Assembly: GCA_009746045.1 (NCBI GenBank)
Contig: RPFO01000076.1
Span: 1,302,114 to 1,366,113 of the forward strand
Source of the DNA: Mesostigma viride
Taxonomy: Eukaryota > Streptophyta > Mesostigmatophyceae > Mesostigmatales > Mesostigmataceae
Direction: 5' to 3'
Length of the DNA stretch: 64,000 bases
Of the stretch, positions 40,849 to 51,090 are shown piece after piece (within the stretch, counting starts at the first letter, position 1; every line of letters begins with the position of its first letter). The notes under the pieces were generated by a model. That model worked only from the letters and a program-made list of their open reading frames with translations. It ran no database searches and was not told the origin of the DNA. The translations under genes and the position numbers were made by a program.

Positions 40849-43818
40849 CTGTCTGAGGCAACCCCTACACACCTTAATTCACCCAAGGGGGAGGCCAGGT
40901 GCTCCAATGCAGATTTTATATCTGGGCAACAAGAGGGTGATCTCCAGGTTCATGGTGGCCCCAGGTCACCTGGAGAGGTACAGGTTCCTATGAAGACGTC
41001 CTTGACAGCTGGTGCAGCTGTAAGAATGTCTGACCCCATGCATCCTTGTGCTGGGCACGAGGGTGGACCTCTCATTTTGAGAGAAACCAATGTACAACCA
41101 CAGAGGGGTGTGAAGGCCTCTGGTGGTATGCATGTGGTCCCTGCTGGCGGTCCAGGTGTTGGGCATGAGCAGGGTGACTCAGACTCTGAGTCAGAACAGG
41201 ATGGAAGACAGCATGGTGATGCTGGACAACCTGACAGCACAGTCCTGACTGTGCCAGGGACTGCTTCCTCTGTGTACCAGGAGTTGGGTGCCCGAATCCA
41301 CAACATGTTTGGGCATGCCACTTCTCTGTCAAACAACTTTGCCTTCCGTATGGGCAGGGCACCCCTTCTTAAGGCGTGTCAGCAAGCTGCCTCACGGTGT
41401 AAGTGCCAGTTGTCCTCCAACAAGCCCAGGAAATCACATGCCAAAGCTATACCTCAGAGCATTGGTGATCTGCAGTGTGATATCCAACACATCAGGGGCA
41501 TGCAACTGTTGGTGTGCGTGGACAGGTACACAAAATACAAGGTGCTGGAGCATTTACCTTCTATGAAGAACAGGTACTTGCTGGCTGCCCTGCAGAATGT
41601 AAGAGCCAAGTTTCCTACCACAAGGATCCAGGTGGACATGCAGTTTCAGCATCTCAAGGGTGATCCCACCCTTCCTGAGTTGCTGGTTACACCTAGGGAG
41701 GCTCATGGGCAGCAGGGTGCTATAGAGAGGGCAATCCAGGAGGTCAAGAAATTGATTATCTCTGAAGACTGGGTACCCTTATCTGCACCTGCACTTGTCA
41801 GGAGTGCATGGCTGAGGAACGTGGAGCAGCAGCTGAACAGCAGGGTTAACTTCTACTATGATGGAGTTGCTGTCAGCCCAATGGGTCTATATCATGGCCT
41901 GTGCCCACCACATGTGCTGGAGGGCTGGAAACATGCTGCACATGTCACCTTTGCCAAGCTGAGGGAGAAGGACCGGGGTTGGAAGATGCTGGAGCCACAA
42001 GTGGGTCAGAAGGTCCTAGCTTGGAAGGAACCTAGCCTTTATGGCAAACGTGGTAGCTGGAGTCCTGGGGTGGTTACCCAGGTTGATGAAGCTAGCCACG
42101 CATGCTTGGTCAGCATGGAGGACGAACCAAAGCATGTGCACCGGCTGAGTTGGTCATATGTCAAGCCTAACCTGATGAATGAGGGCAGTCAGGCACAAGG
42201 CTCACAGGACCTGCAGGATTTTCAGGTCCCAAGTGACATCACTGATGCAACGACCACATCTGTTGCAGGGGAATCTGTCAGCCCTGGCCAGGTTGCAGAG
42301 GTACCTGTTGAACAGGCTGCAAGGTCAACAGCTGGGGAGTCAACTGTCAAGCCCAAGGCTCTAACCAAGCCCAGGGGGACAAGTTTGGCTGGATTAATTG
42401 GGGCTCTGCAAAGGGCCAAGAAGCAGCCCAAGGTAGCCAAGCTCAGGTGGCATGGCAATCTGGGGCTGGACACTGCCTTAGAGGTAGACACTAATTCTCA
42501 GGTTTCCATCATTGGGACCAGAGCTGCAGCAGGGTACAGCATGACTGAACCCAGCTATCAGTTTGTGTCTGACTTCAGTGGCGGGGTACACGTGAAGGTA
42601 CTGGGTGAGGTATCCATTCCTATCCTTGGACAGGACACTGCTTTTTGTGTCTTGGAGGGCTATCAGGGACCTGCTCTTCTGGGGCAGAATTTCCTATGCC
42701 AGGATGGGGTAGTGATCACGTCCTCTCTCCTGACTAAGGAAGGGGCTGGTCAGGTCCCACTGATTAATTTCAGGACCACTCACCTATCACGTGCAGTAAC
42801 CAGGACGGTTAAGCGTGTGCAAGTGTGCCAGGGGCAGGAGCCCTTGGTTGATGACCTCATATTGCCAGCTGCTAGTCATCCAAGCAGTTTGGGCATTGGT
42901 CCTCACTCACTTGCTGGACACAGCCCTATAAACTACCAAGGCCTGGTGAAGCTCATGTCCTCTCCCATTATGTGTCCCCAGGTCACACTGGGTCTGATTA
43001 AATCTGGGGAGGACTGGATCTCCAAGAAATGCGTGGAACCTGTCAATGACCTGCCTCCTGCACGACGTCTACTCAAGCTCAAGTTTGTCATCAAGATGAA
43101 GGAGGTGGACGGGGTCAAGGTACCACACGTCAGGCCAGTACTGAATGAGTTCAAGGGTACTGGTGAGTGCACCGCTGAGGAGTTGTATACCCCTGGCATG
43201 CTGCATGACACTTGGAGGCTGCTGCTGTGTGTATTTCTAGGCCTTCTCAACAAGGGCTTGGACTATGGCTCAGTGGTGGTAGACTTCAAGAGGGCATTTC
43301 TGGAGGGGGATGCAGATGTGGCACAGGAAAAGTGGGAGGGCAAGACGCCTTTCTATGTCAGGGTGCCTGCTGTATGGAAAAGGGACATTCACACTGAGTT
43401 CCTTAAAATCCTCAAGGGCCTGGAGGGCCTGAGGTCAAGTCCAATAATCTGGAGGGAGACTCTCAACCGTTTCCTGAAGGAGCATTGCAACTTGAAGGTT
43501 TCTCCTGTAGACCCCTGTCTGTTTCTGGGGCAATGGGAAGGCCTACCAGTGTATGCTTCGCTGCACGGGGATGACCTACATCTGATAGCTCCCACGTCGT
43601 GGCTTAAGGAGCTGATCTCCATCATTAAGTCCAAGTTTCCTCTGGGTAGGGAGCAATGGCAGGTGGAGAATGAGCCTCTCCTGTTTGTGGGCATGGAGGC
43701 CACACTGGTGAAGAAGGGGGGGAGTGGCGTATGCTGCTGGTGGGGGGCAACGATTATCAAGAGACCCTCATTAGCAAGCTTCCTCCAGTCATCACACAGG
43801 CACTGTGTCCCATGGTGA
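40849..43818 (+). CDS. Copia-A2 pol: integrase, protease-like, reverse transcriptase
   Basis: Open in the gag frame after the TGA; the first Met is at 40990. Counted from that Met: an H-H-C-C region (H103, H108, C137, C139 area), integrase D164 (CDIQHIRG), D216 (QVDMQF), E247 (GAIERAI); a linker; a protease-like domain with D500 in EVDTNSQVSII and ALLGQNFL; RT with KLKFVIKMK, VVDFKRAFLEG (about 760) and LHGDDLHLIA (about 859). The protease follows rather than precedes the integrase, and HGDD replaces YVDD. The frame ends at 43818 because of a G-run shift; RNase H is in the next frame. Confidence 0.9.
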   Translation: MSEATPTHLNSPKGEARCSNADFISGQQEGDLQVHGGPRSPGEVQVPMKTSLTAGAAVRMSDPMHPCAGHEGGPLILRETNVQPQRGVKASGGMHVVPAGGPGVGHEQGDSDSESEQDGRQHGDAGQPDSTVLTVPGTASSVYQELGARIHNMFGHATSLSNNFAFRMGRAPLLKACQQAASRCKCQLSSNKPRKSHAKAIPQSIGDLQCDIQHIRGMQLLVCVDRYTKYKVLEHLPSMKNRYLLAALQNVRAKFPTTRIQVDMQFQHLKGDPTLPELLVTPREAHGQQGAIERAIQEVKKLIISEDWVPLSAPALVRSAWLRNVEQQLNSRVNFYYDGVAVSPMGLYHGLCPPHVLEGWKHAAHVTFAKLREKDRGWKMLEPQVGQKVLAWKEPSLYGKRGSWSPGVVTQVDEASHACLVSMEDEPKHVHRLSWSYVKPNLMNEGSQAQGSQDLQDFQVPSDITDATTTSVAGESVSPGQVAEVPVEQAARSTAGESTVKPKALTKPRGTSLAGLIGALQRAKKQPKVAKLRWHGNLGLDTALEVDTNSQVSIIGTRAAAGYSMTEPSYQFVSDFSGGVHVKVLGEVSIPILGQDTAFCVLEGYQGPALLGQNFLCQDGVVITSSLLTKEGAGQVPLINFRTTHLSRAVTRTVKRVQVCQGQEPLVDDLILPAASHPSSLGIGPHSLAGHSPINYQGLVKLMSSPIMCPQVTLGLIKSGEDWISKKCVEPVNDLPPARRLLKLKFVIKMKEVDGVKVPHVRPVLNEFKGTGECTAEELYTPGMLHDTWRLLLCVFLGLLNKGLDYGSVVVDFKRAFLEGDADVAQEKWEGKTPFYVRVPAVWKRDIHTEFLKILKGLEGLRSSPIIWRETLNRFLKEHCNLKVSPVDPCLFLGQWEGLPVYASLHGDDLHLIAPTSWLKELISIIKSKFPLGREQWQVENEPLLFVGMEATLVKKGGSGVCCWWGATIIKRPSLASFLQSSHRHCVPW

Positions 43819-44474
43819 GGGGCATGGTTGCTTGGGTGGCAGGCATTTCCAGGCCAGACCTTATGGTCATAGCCAGGTTGCCTGATGACATGCTGACAGA
43901 GCTAGGGTCTGCCAAGGTGGCTGATCAGGTCAGGGCTTCGTCTGGCATTCTGTTGTCTGCAGTGGATTTATCACAACCCATTTGCATGGAGCTGTATGTG
44001 GATAGCTCAATGGACAGCAGGCAGGTCTCCAAGGTCAGGGGCAGGGCTGCAGGGCTCTTTGTGCTCAGACAGGAAGGCCTGGGGAGTTTGGTGAGCTGGT
44101 TCAGTCGCCTGCACAAACGGGTGGCTGTCAGTAGTGATGTGGCAGAATGCAGGGCTATTTGTGAAGGCATTCACACAAGCCTTTATCTGAAGGAGTTGCT
44201 TCATCAGATGACTTCTAACACTCCTTGGCCACTTCAGGTTACCACTCTTCTAAAAACAGACTCCATGGGGATGGTGCAGTTTGTGCACAGGCAGATGGCC
44301 AGAAGTAGGGACTTGGATTATCTCCTTCTTAAGGAATTGTCCTCCTTGGCCAATATTGAGCATATCCCTGGGGTTGACAATCCTGCTGATGCTTTGACCA
44401 AGCTAGTGCAGAAGGCAGCAGTGCAATACAAGGTTCTTCAGTCTCTGATGGACCCATCTCAGCAAGCTGTCTAA
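43731..44474 (+). CDS. Copia-A2 RNase H domain
   Basis: Continues RT after a shift in GAAGGGGGGGAG (about 43712-43722). It reads MLLVGGNDYQETLISKLPP, the RT connection (GISRPDLMVIARLPDD), then RNase H: LYVDSSMDSR, VSSDVAECRAI, LLKTDSMGMV, HIPGVDNPADALTK. The acidic residues for metal binding are present. It degrades RNA in the hybrid during reverse transcription. Copia-A1 carries the same shift at the same place. Confidence 0.9.
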   Translation: MLLVGGNDYQETLISKLPPVITQALCPMVRGMVAWVAGISRPDLMVIARLPDDMLTELGSAKVADQVRASSGILLSAVDLSQPICMELYVDSSMDSRQVSKVRGRAAGLFVLRQEGLGSLVSWFSRLHKRVAVSSDVAECRAICEGIHTSLYLKELLHQMTSNTPWPLQVTTLLKTDSMGMVQFVHRQMARSRDLDYLLLKELSSLANIEHIPGVDNPADALTKLVQKAAVQYKVLQSLMDPSQQAV

Positions 44475-45425
44475 GCTGGTGCCTGGTTATAGGGCATTGG
44501 AGAGCAGATTGTGTGGTAGTGTCAGCATTGTGACTGGCATAATACCTGTATTTTAGTCTGTACTAAGGCTCATGGACCATGGTACACTCACTCTGATTTT
44601 AATCAGGATACAGCCAGGTTTTGGCTGGGGTTCATGCTGTTGACTACACAAGGTTGACAGGTCCATTACAGACCATGTATTCTATTTAAAAAGAAATGTA
44701 TATTTGTACATACCTCTCACAATGGTCTGGGAACCTTTATTCTGGGGTTTATAGGGCGGGGTTCGATTCCCTGGTATTATGTTTCTACAAGCTGGCCTGC
44801 TCAGGTGTTTTACCTGTTCAGACTTCCCTAGTTCCCCAGGGCAGGATTTAATTGTTGCCTATGTGTTTCATTTTGTCATTTGTTTGCTGTGGCAATTTAT
44901 CATCTGACAAGTAGACGGGCGCCATAAGACGGGCGCCAATACTAACCTGTTGAGAGTATGACGGGGAAACTATTGTAATACGTCTTACTTTGTCAAGTGG
45001 TATTTCAATTGTCATGGATTTATTGTGCTTATATTAGATATGTACTGGGTTTTATGGGATTAGTATCTGGGATTAATGTAACTCACCGCCAGAAGGTCAT
45101 TGTACTGGAGGCTCTACCGAGGTGATGGGATTAATTCCTGGAGAAGACCTCATAGAATTAACCTGTATGTATTTAATTTTGTGTGTTTCTAATATCTGGT
45201 GGTACTCTGTAATGCCACTTCCATAGGTTTTTATCCATTTCTCATGAAATGGTTTTCCCTGTGGCAGATCTGTTTCTTTTCCAGTTCCTTAAAAGAAAGG
45301 GCTGGGGGAATGGCATTGGCCATTAAAGACATCTGTTCAAGCTTCAAGCTGGAGTGAAGGACATTTCAAGCTACTTCAAGGGTCCCTGGCAGGGGATGTA
45401 ATCCCTAAAGAAAAGAAGGGATTGG
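44475..45425 (+). other. Copia-A2 3' noncoding region
   Basis: Counterpart of 7949-8898 with scattered differences; no gene. It ends in the polypurine tract AAAGAAAAGAAGGGATTGG. Confidence 0.8.
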
Positions 45426-46041
45426 AGTTAACGTAAAGGATTTACGTTAGATGGATAGAGATTGTTACGCTCTTTCCAACGGCACCTTGAACGCCTCATT
45501 TGGTTAAGGAACGTAAAAGTTATGACGTTTCCTAGGCTGTGCCGACAGTACCCGGCGCGCCACTGTGGGCGCGTACGGACACAGGATGTACAAGTGTCAC
45601 TTTGATAGTCCGCAGGACGTTGACAGGACTTGTACAGGACTTGATGGTCAATTGATAGGTAGGCGCACTGTAGCGCGCCAGGACCTATGAGACAGTTGAT
45701 GCTGACTAGTGTACGGATAGGTCCACAGGACTAGCCGTATGGACAATTGATAGATCTGCGCGCCAAAGGCGTGCCAGAGTCTGTGTAATCAATTGATTGA
45801 CAGTTCAGCTGTGACAGTGCAGCTGAATACTTGGACGCGTCCCTAGCAAGCTATATGAGTGACTTGGTCACACTGGGGCGCTAGCTCTTGCGTGCACGCT
45901 CTCTTGGCATAACGACCCTGTCGTCTGTGCTACGTGCAGTCTCGGACTTGACGTGACTTACGTCTGTGTTTGCTCATTATAATAAAGGCAACTTTCCTGC
46001 AAGAGCCATGGATTCCCTCGGTGGTAAACTCTCTTTCAACT
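45426..46041 (+). repeat. 3' LTR of Copia-A2
   Basis: 616 bp; it differs from the 5' LTR at one base near the end (CTCTCTTTCAACT against CTCTCATTCAACT). Followed by the target duplicate CACCC. Confidence 0.96.
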
Positions 46042-46046
46042 CACCC

Positions 46047-47761
46047 GTGCAGTGTGTGACGCCTTGCTGCCTGCCCTGCAGGCCCTCCTTGCAGGGAGGA
46101 GGGTGCAGGGCGACAGGGGTCGCCTGGTGCGACGCCTGGAGCACCTGCACAATGCCATTATGTCCGGGGCTGGTAGGTTGTTGCCTGCCTGGCTGCATCA
46201 TGACTTTACTAACCCTACTGACGATGACGTGTCTCTCTCTCCCACCTTCCATGAATGGGAGGAGGCCCGCAGCAGGAGGCGGGAAGTCACACATACTCAC
46301 AACCCTACCCAGCTCACCCATCTGTTGCCTACCCATCCTACTCAGCCCATGCATGTCCCTCCTGCTCAGCTCACTCAAGTAGCACCTCCCACACAGCATG
46401 TCTCTCCTGTGAATGCTGCAGCAGCACCCCCATCTTCTCCCTCTCCCCCTGCATCCCCTTCCAGGTGGCCCACACACAATGAGAACCGTCCTGTGGATAG
46501 GATCAATGTCAGGGGGCTGCCTGAGGAGCATACTAGGGAGCATGGGAATCATGTACTTCTCTCTCTCCAGTTAGCTAGGGAGGAACTGAATGTCAAGAAC
46601 TGGTTTGGATCTCTCATGCAGGGGGATTTTTACCATCAGTCTTCCTCTCAGATTCAGAATCTCATTCTTGTCTTCCAGCGTAGGTATCCCAGGTGGCAGG
46701 ACACACAGGCTAGGGCAGTCTGGGAGAGCTTCATAAGGGAGCTAACTGACCTCCTCTCCACCCCCTCATCTGTGGATATGTATGGGGCATTCAGGTGGGT
46801 AGAGGAATACCAGGTCAGCTCCTTAGACTATGTGGCTGAAACCAAGAAATATGAGCTAGCCATCAAAGCCCCTCCTGATGTCCAGCAGCTGGATCACAAG
46901 CTCTTGCTGCATGCTTTCCTGGAGAAACTCAAACTTGACAAAAACACATACGCTATGCTTGCAACAGGAATGGCAAAGCATTGGGAGGACATGAAGGAGG
47001 CAATGGACTATATCAAGCTGGCTCTGGCCCCCCTCAGCCAGGGGGCCATGGGCACCTCTGTAAAGAGGGTCAGGGGGGAGGGACAGCAGGAGGAGGATAG
47101 GGAGAGGGAGGATAGGAGCAAGAGGCCTGTCACCATGGCAGAGGTGAAGTCCCTGCTGGGACAGATGTTTAAGGGCAAGGGCAAGGGCAAGGGCAAGGGC
47201 AAGGGCAAGGGCTGGGGCAAGGGCAAGGGTAAGGGGCAGTCTCCCTCCAAGGGGGGCAGCTCCAGCAACAACAACAACAACAAAAAAAAGCCAACAACAA
47301 CAACAATGTTGTTGTTGTTGTTGGTTTTTTTTTTCAAGCAGGACAAGGAGGACAAGTCTTCTCAGCGGTGCACCCGCTGTGGCATGAAGTACCACCTTCG
47401 GCCTACCTGCCACAAGAACGAGGACACGCTGGGGCATTTGGACGTCCTGTGCCACAAGTGCCACGGGCCGCCCCACGGCGACCCCAAGGACTGCAAGCGG
47501 CCTCCTTACGGCAACAAGTGTGAGTCTCCTTCTCATGCTGGCTTGAGTGTGCCTGCTTCACCTCATTCATCTGCATGCCCCACTGTCAGAGCAGTGAGCA
47601 GTTCTGGAAAGGTGTTACAGCTGGTTTCAGAAGTCTATGTCTCTGAACCCACATTCACCTCTATGGTTCCTAAGGTATGTAGAGTGTCCCCCTCAGTCAG
47701 AGGATGCTCATATCAGTATTCAGGAGCTTGCTTTACAGTTGCACTTCCTTTATGGGCATGA
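46047..47761 (+). CDS. Copia-C gag, C-terminal part
   Basis: In frame with 37689-38190 once A2 is removed. Helical capsid-like sections (AVCDALLPALQALLAG, NWFGSLMQGDFYHQSSSQIQ, QARAVWESFIRELTDLL) are followed by a (KG)n tract, an Asn run, a palindrome-encoded PTTTTMLLLLLVFFF stretch and a zinc knuckle CTRCGMKYHLRPTC (C-x2-C-x4-H-x4-C) with further Cys/His pairs. It ends at 47761 in the wrong frame; integrase starts one frame away at about 47690. Confidence 0.82.
47282..47334. repeat. Palindrome of CAA/TTG repeats inside gag
   Basis: CCAACAACAACAACAA (47291-47306) and its complement (47309-47324) are separated by TG and framed by an A-run (47282-47289) and a T-run (47325-47334). It inserts a hydrophobic Leu/Val/Phe stretch into an otherwise hydrophilic Asn/Lys tail, so it looks like a snap-back copying event. 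Confidence 0.85.
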
Positions 47762-48416
47762 AGTCAGTGCAGAGGTGGTGGCAGCAGCAATAGGGGGGGC
47801 AGCACTCAGACGTGCCTGCCAGGTGGTCAGATCCCACTGCCAGCATTGCCAGTTCAATGCACCCAAACCCCCTAAGTGGCATGTAGCTACCCCACCTCAG
47901 TGCAAGCGCAGGGTGGTGGGAGATGTCTTTCATATAAAAGGACAATCTTACTTGGCACTTAAAGATGCATGGTCAAGGTACACAACCATTGAACCATTAC
48001 CTGGAATGGACAAGACACAGTTGCTCAGGGCTCTCTTGATTGCTCAGGCCAGGTACTACCCTGTGGAGGCATTGTTACTGGATCAACAGTTCACGTGTCT
48101 TGCCAATGAACCAGGGTGTGAGGCTATTGATCTGGCAGCTGGGCTAGAAGATCATGAGAGGCAAGGCATCATTGAAAGGGCCATCAGGTCCATTAAAACC
48201 CTTGTAGCCAAGGAAGATGGTAATCTGCTGGCTGACAGTGGGTCATATGCTGACAGAGCTCTGTGGTCCACCAGGTTGTGCCAAGTCCTCAACAGGAGGC
48301 CACTCATGAAAACCCCACAAGGGGTGGTCATTACACCAGATGGATTGCATGCAGGTATATATCCACCTGAGGTACTAGCTAGCCCTATACAACGCACAGC
48401 GAGCACATACAGCTAG
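47637..48416 (+). pseudogene. Copia-C integrase
   Basis: HHCC region LHFLYGHEVSAEV...CQVVRSHCQHCQF, then D in VVGDVFHIKG, D in LLLDQQFTCL and E in GIIERAIRSIK. It ends at a TAG because of a 1-base shift near 48385; the true continuation (LYNAQRAHTASRLAVKD) is in the frame of the next entry. It also needs a shift from gag near 47690-47760. Confidence 0.85.
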
Positions 48417-48420
48417 CAGG

Positions 48421-51090
48421 TTGGCTGTCAAGGATGCAAAGCATCCACGTCCCACCTTCAGAGAAGGGGATCAGGTCCTATTCTACAAGGAGTCGGGACT
48501 AGGCAAGGTGGGTACCTGGCATGGGCCAGCCACCATCCTAAAGTTTAACACCACTGGCAGGACAGTGCTGGTTAAACACAATGACACGGGGACGATTCAC
48601 AGGTGTTTACCTCACAGGATGAAATTGTATTTTCCAACTGTGTCAGACGTGGCAGAGGAGGAAGAGCTGTTGGCCGACAGCCCTGTACAATTGCCTGGCA
48701 TCCCAGCGTTGCCCAGTGAGTGGTTGTTTGGAACACCCACTGGTGAGTGTGAGAGCCACAACCACTGTGACACCCAGGTCACCCTTGATGATTGCAGGCA
48801 GTCACTGCAGGCTTGGCCCCCTGCAGCAGAGGGTCAAATTGGCAAAATAGGCGATCAGCAACCTATCACCTCCTCATTTGTGGACATAGCTCAGCCACTA
48901 GCTGCACATTCCAAACGCAGCCTAGCAGAAGCTGTTCGCATTTTACAATCAGCTCATAGAGCTAAAGCTCAAACTGCTGCAGGATCAGCTAAGGTGGGTA
49001 AGGTTGGGCAGAATGACAATAGCCCATTCGTGGTTGCAGTGGACACACAAGCCCAGGTCAGCATTATCAGTGCACTGGCTGTGCCCCATTTGCCTTTGGA
49101 ACCTTCACCCTGGCACCATGTGGCTGATTTCTCAGGGCAGTCATCACTCAAGGTACAAGGTCAGGTCATGTTGACTATACTTGGTATCCCAACCCCTTTT
49201 CAGGTATTGGAAGGTTATAAAGGTAATGCCTTGTTGGGTGATCCTTTTCTCTCTTACCCTGGTGTCATTATCTCCAGTGATAGACTAGCCATCCAGGACA
49301 TGGGTGGTGTTGATCTGAATCATTTCAAAATTTCTCTTCAAAAACTTCTTCACACAAACATTGCTTCTGTAAAATTTGCTACCCCCAAGTATGCCCCAGG
49401 GCAAGAACCTTGTGTGGCAGACTTGGTTCATAATCAAAAACTTCATCCCACCTCCTTTGGATTGGGCAAGCATGATGTGGCTAAAATGTCTCCTCTTTCT
49501 TATGAACAGATAGAGCAAGACTGTCGCACACACATAGGTTTCCTAAAATGGGTGGAGGCCTTCAACAAGGCCAGGGAAGAATGGGTAGTGCCAGATCCCC
49601 TTAGCCCCTCTCACACTCCACCTGTCACACCTATTGACAAAAAGCCTGCAGGGTGCAAGCACTTGCGCCTGAAGTTTGTGTGTAAACATAAGCCAGCAGC
49701 AGATGGGTCAGTCATTTTTCATGCTAGACCTTGTGTGACAGAGTTCAAGGGCACCACTGATCTGACAGAAGCAGAGCTGTACACGCCAGGCATTCAGCAA
49801 ACTTCCTTAAAAATTTTGCTGTCTGTCTTTGTGGGTCATCTCAATGACGGGGATGATTATGTGTGTAAGGCTACAGACATTAAAAGGGCTTTCTTGAAAG
49901 GCTCACCTGCGATAGCACAACAAGTGTGGCATGGTCAGGTGTATGTAGTCTCCACTCCCAGAGTATGGGCAAAACATATCCCTCAGCAGTACCTGAAAGC
50001 TAACATAGGTGTTGAAGGGCTGCAATCAGCCCCTCGCATTCTCAGGATGTCAGCTCAGGCTGTGTTTGAAAAGCTAGGGGCTAGATATGATGACATAGAC
50101 CCTTGCTTCTTTGTGGTCCCACACCCTCATGGCATACTCACCTTTGTGTGGCATGGGGATGATCAGCTGATTGCTGGGCCAAGGCGTGCTGTAGATGAGT
50201 TTATTCAACAAGTGTCACAGCACTTTGAGATTGGCAAGCAAGTAGAGCTGGGCACCACTGCCGAAAAATTTTGTGGCACAATGTTACAACTCCAGCAGCA
50301 TCAAAACCAGTGGGTGTGTGCACTTTACTCTCCCAGTGATTACATGCACAGCTGCTTGGAGGTTCTGCAAACCAAAATCAAACCTGGGGCCTGTCCCACC
50401 ATTAGAGGCAAGCTGGGGTGGTTGTGCTCAACGTGTGCACCTCACCTGGCTGTGGTTAGCAGAGTTGATGATGATGTCTTGATGCAAGTAGGTCAGAAAG
50501 CCATCACCAAAACTCTCCAGGAAGGCCCTCCCCTTATCTTGCATTCCTTGGATCTCCACAAAACCATTCACATCCAAGCTATGATGGATAGTTCCATGGA
50601 GTCCAGGCAGATTACCAAGTTGCAGGCAAGGGAGTCAGGCTTGTATTTTGTGCAGAATGATGATGCACCCTTGTCTCTCATTTCATGGTACAGCCGGTTG
50701 CATAGACGCAAGGCTGTCAGCAGCAATGCTGCTGAGTGCAGGGCAGTGGTGTCAGCAGTGCTTCATGCACGGTACTTGAATCATGTGCTGGTTTGGTTGC
50801 AGATGCAAGCAGGAAGCAGTGCTGGGGTGGTTGCACACTTGCTCACTGACAGTCAGTCAGTCCTCAGCTTCCTTGCTAACCCCTATGCTGGGCACACTGA
50901 TCTTGACTGGGTGGTCCTTAAACAGGAGTCCACCTACTGGGAGTCCACCCGTCACGTGGAGGACAAGCACAACGCTGCTGACGCACTTACTAAAGTGCCT
51001 CAGCAGGCAGCTGATCAGTATCAGCTGTTGTACCACCTGATGAACCCGTATGGCAAGCAGGCAACCCTGCTCCATCGGGGGGACGCCTAG
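48421..51090 (+). CDS. Copia-C protease-like, reverse transcriptase and RNase H
   Basis: Open for 889 codons. The integrase C-terminal part comes first (FREGDQVLFYKESGLGKVGT), then a protease-like domain VVAVDTQAQVSIISAL...LEGYKGNALLGDPFLSYPGVII, RT with ATDIKRAFLKGS and FVWHGDDQLIAG, and RNase H with MMDSSMESRQ, SSNAAECRAV, LLTDSQSVL and HNAADALTK. Same order and the same HGDD as Copia-A. Ends at TAG 51090. Confidence 0.9.
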   Translation: MAVKDAKHPRPTFREGDQVLFYKESGLGKVGTWHGPATILKFNTTGRTVLVKHNDTGTIHRCLPHRMKLYFPTVSDVAEEEELLADSPVQLPGIPALPSEWLFGTPTGECESHNHCDTQVTLDDCRQSLQAWPPAAEGQIGKIGDQQPITSSFVDIAQPLAAHSKRSLAEAVRILQSAHRAKAQTAAGSAKVGKVGQNDNSPFVVAVDTQAQVSIISALAVPHLPLEPSPWHHVADFSGQSSLKVQGQVMLTILGIPTPFQVLEGYKGNALLGDPFLSYPGVIISSDRLAIQDMGGVDLNHFKISLQKLLHTNIASVKFATPKYAPGQEPCVADLVHNQKLHPTSFGLGKHDVAKMSPLSYEQIEQDCRTHIGFLKWVEAFNKAREEWVVPDPLSPSHTPPVTPIDKKPAGCKHLRLKFVCKHKPAADGSVIFHARPCVTEFKGTTDLTEAELYTPGIQQTSLKILLSVFVGHLNDGDDYVCKATDIKRAFLKGSPAIAQQVWHGQVYVVSTPRVWAKHIPQQYLKANIGVEGLQSAPRILRMSAQAVFEKLGARYDDIDPCFFVVPHPHGILTFVWHGDDQLIAGPRRAVDEFIQQVSQHFEIGKQVELGTTAEKFCGTMLQLQQHQNQWVCALYSPSDYMHSCLEVLQTKIKPGACPTIRGKLGWLCSTCAPHLAVVSRVDDDVLMQVGQKAITKTLQEGPPLILHSLDLHKTIHIQAMMDSSMESRQITKLQARESGLYFVQNDDAPLSLISWYSRLHRRKAVSSNAAECRAVVSAVLHARYLNHVLVWLQMQAGSSAGVVAHLLTDSQSVLSFLANPYAGHTDLDWVVLKQESTYWESTRHVEDKHNAADALTKVPQQAADQYQLLYHLMNPYGKQATLLHRGDA

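Larger units (their letters stand above)
38191..46041 (+). mobile_element. Copia-A2: LTR retrotransposon, nearly intact
   Basis: 616-bp LTRs (38191-38806, 45426-46041) differ at one base I can see, and CACCC flanks both sides (38186-38190, 46042-46046). Order: LTR, ORF1, gag, TGA, integrase, protease-like, RT, RNase H, 3' noncoding, LTR. It inserted into Copia-C gag. Pol is open over 942 codons; the remaining breaks are in gag and one G-run before RNase H. It is the best reference copy of the family in the window. Confidence 0.96.
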
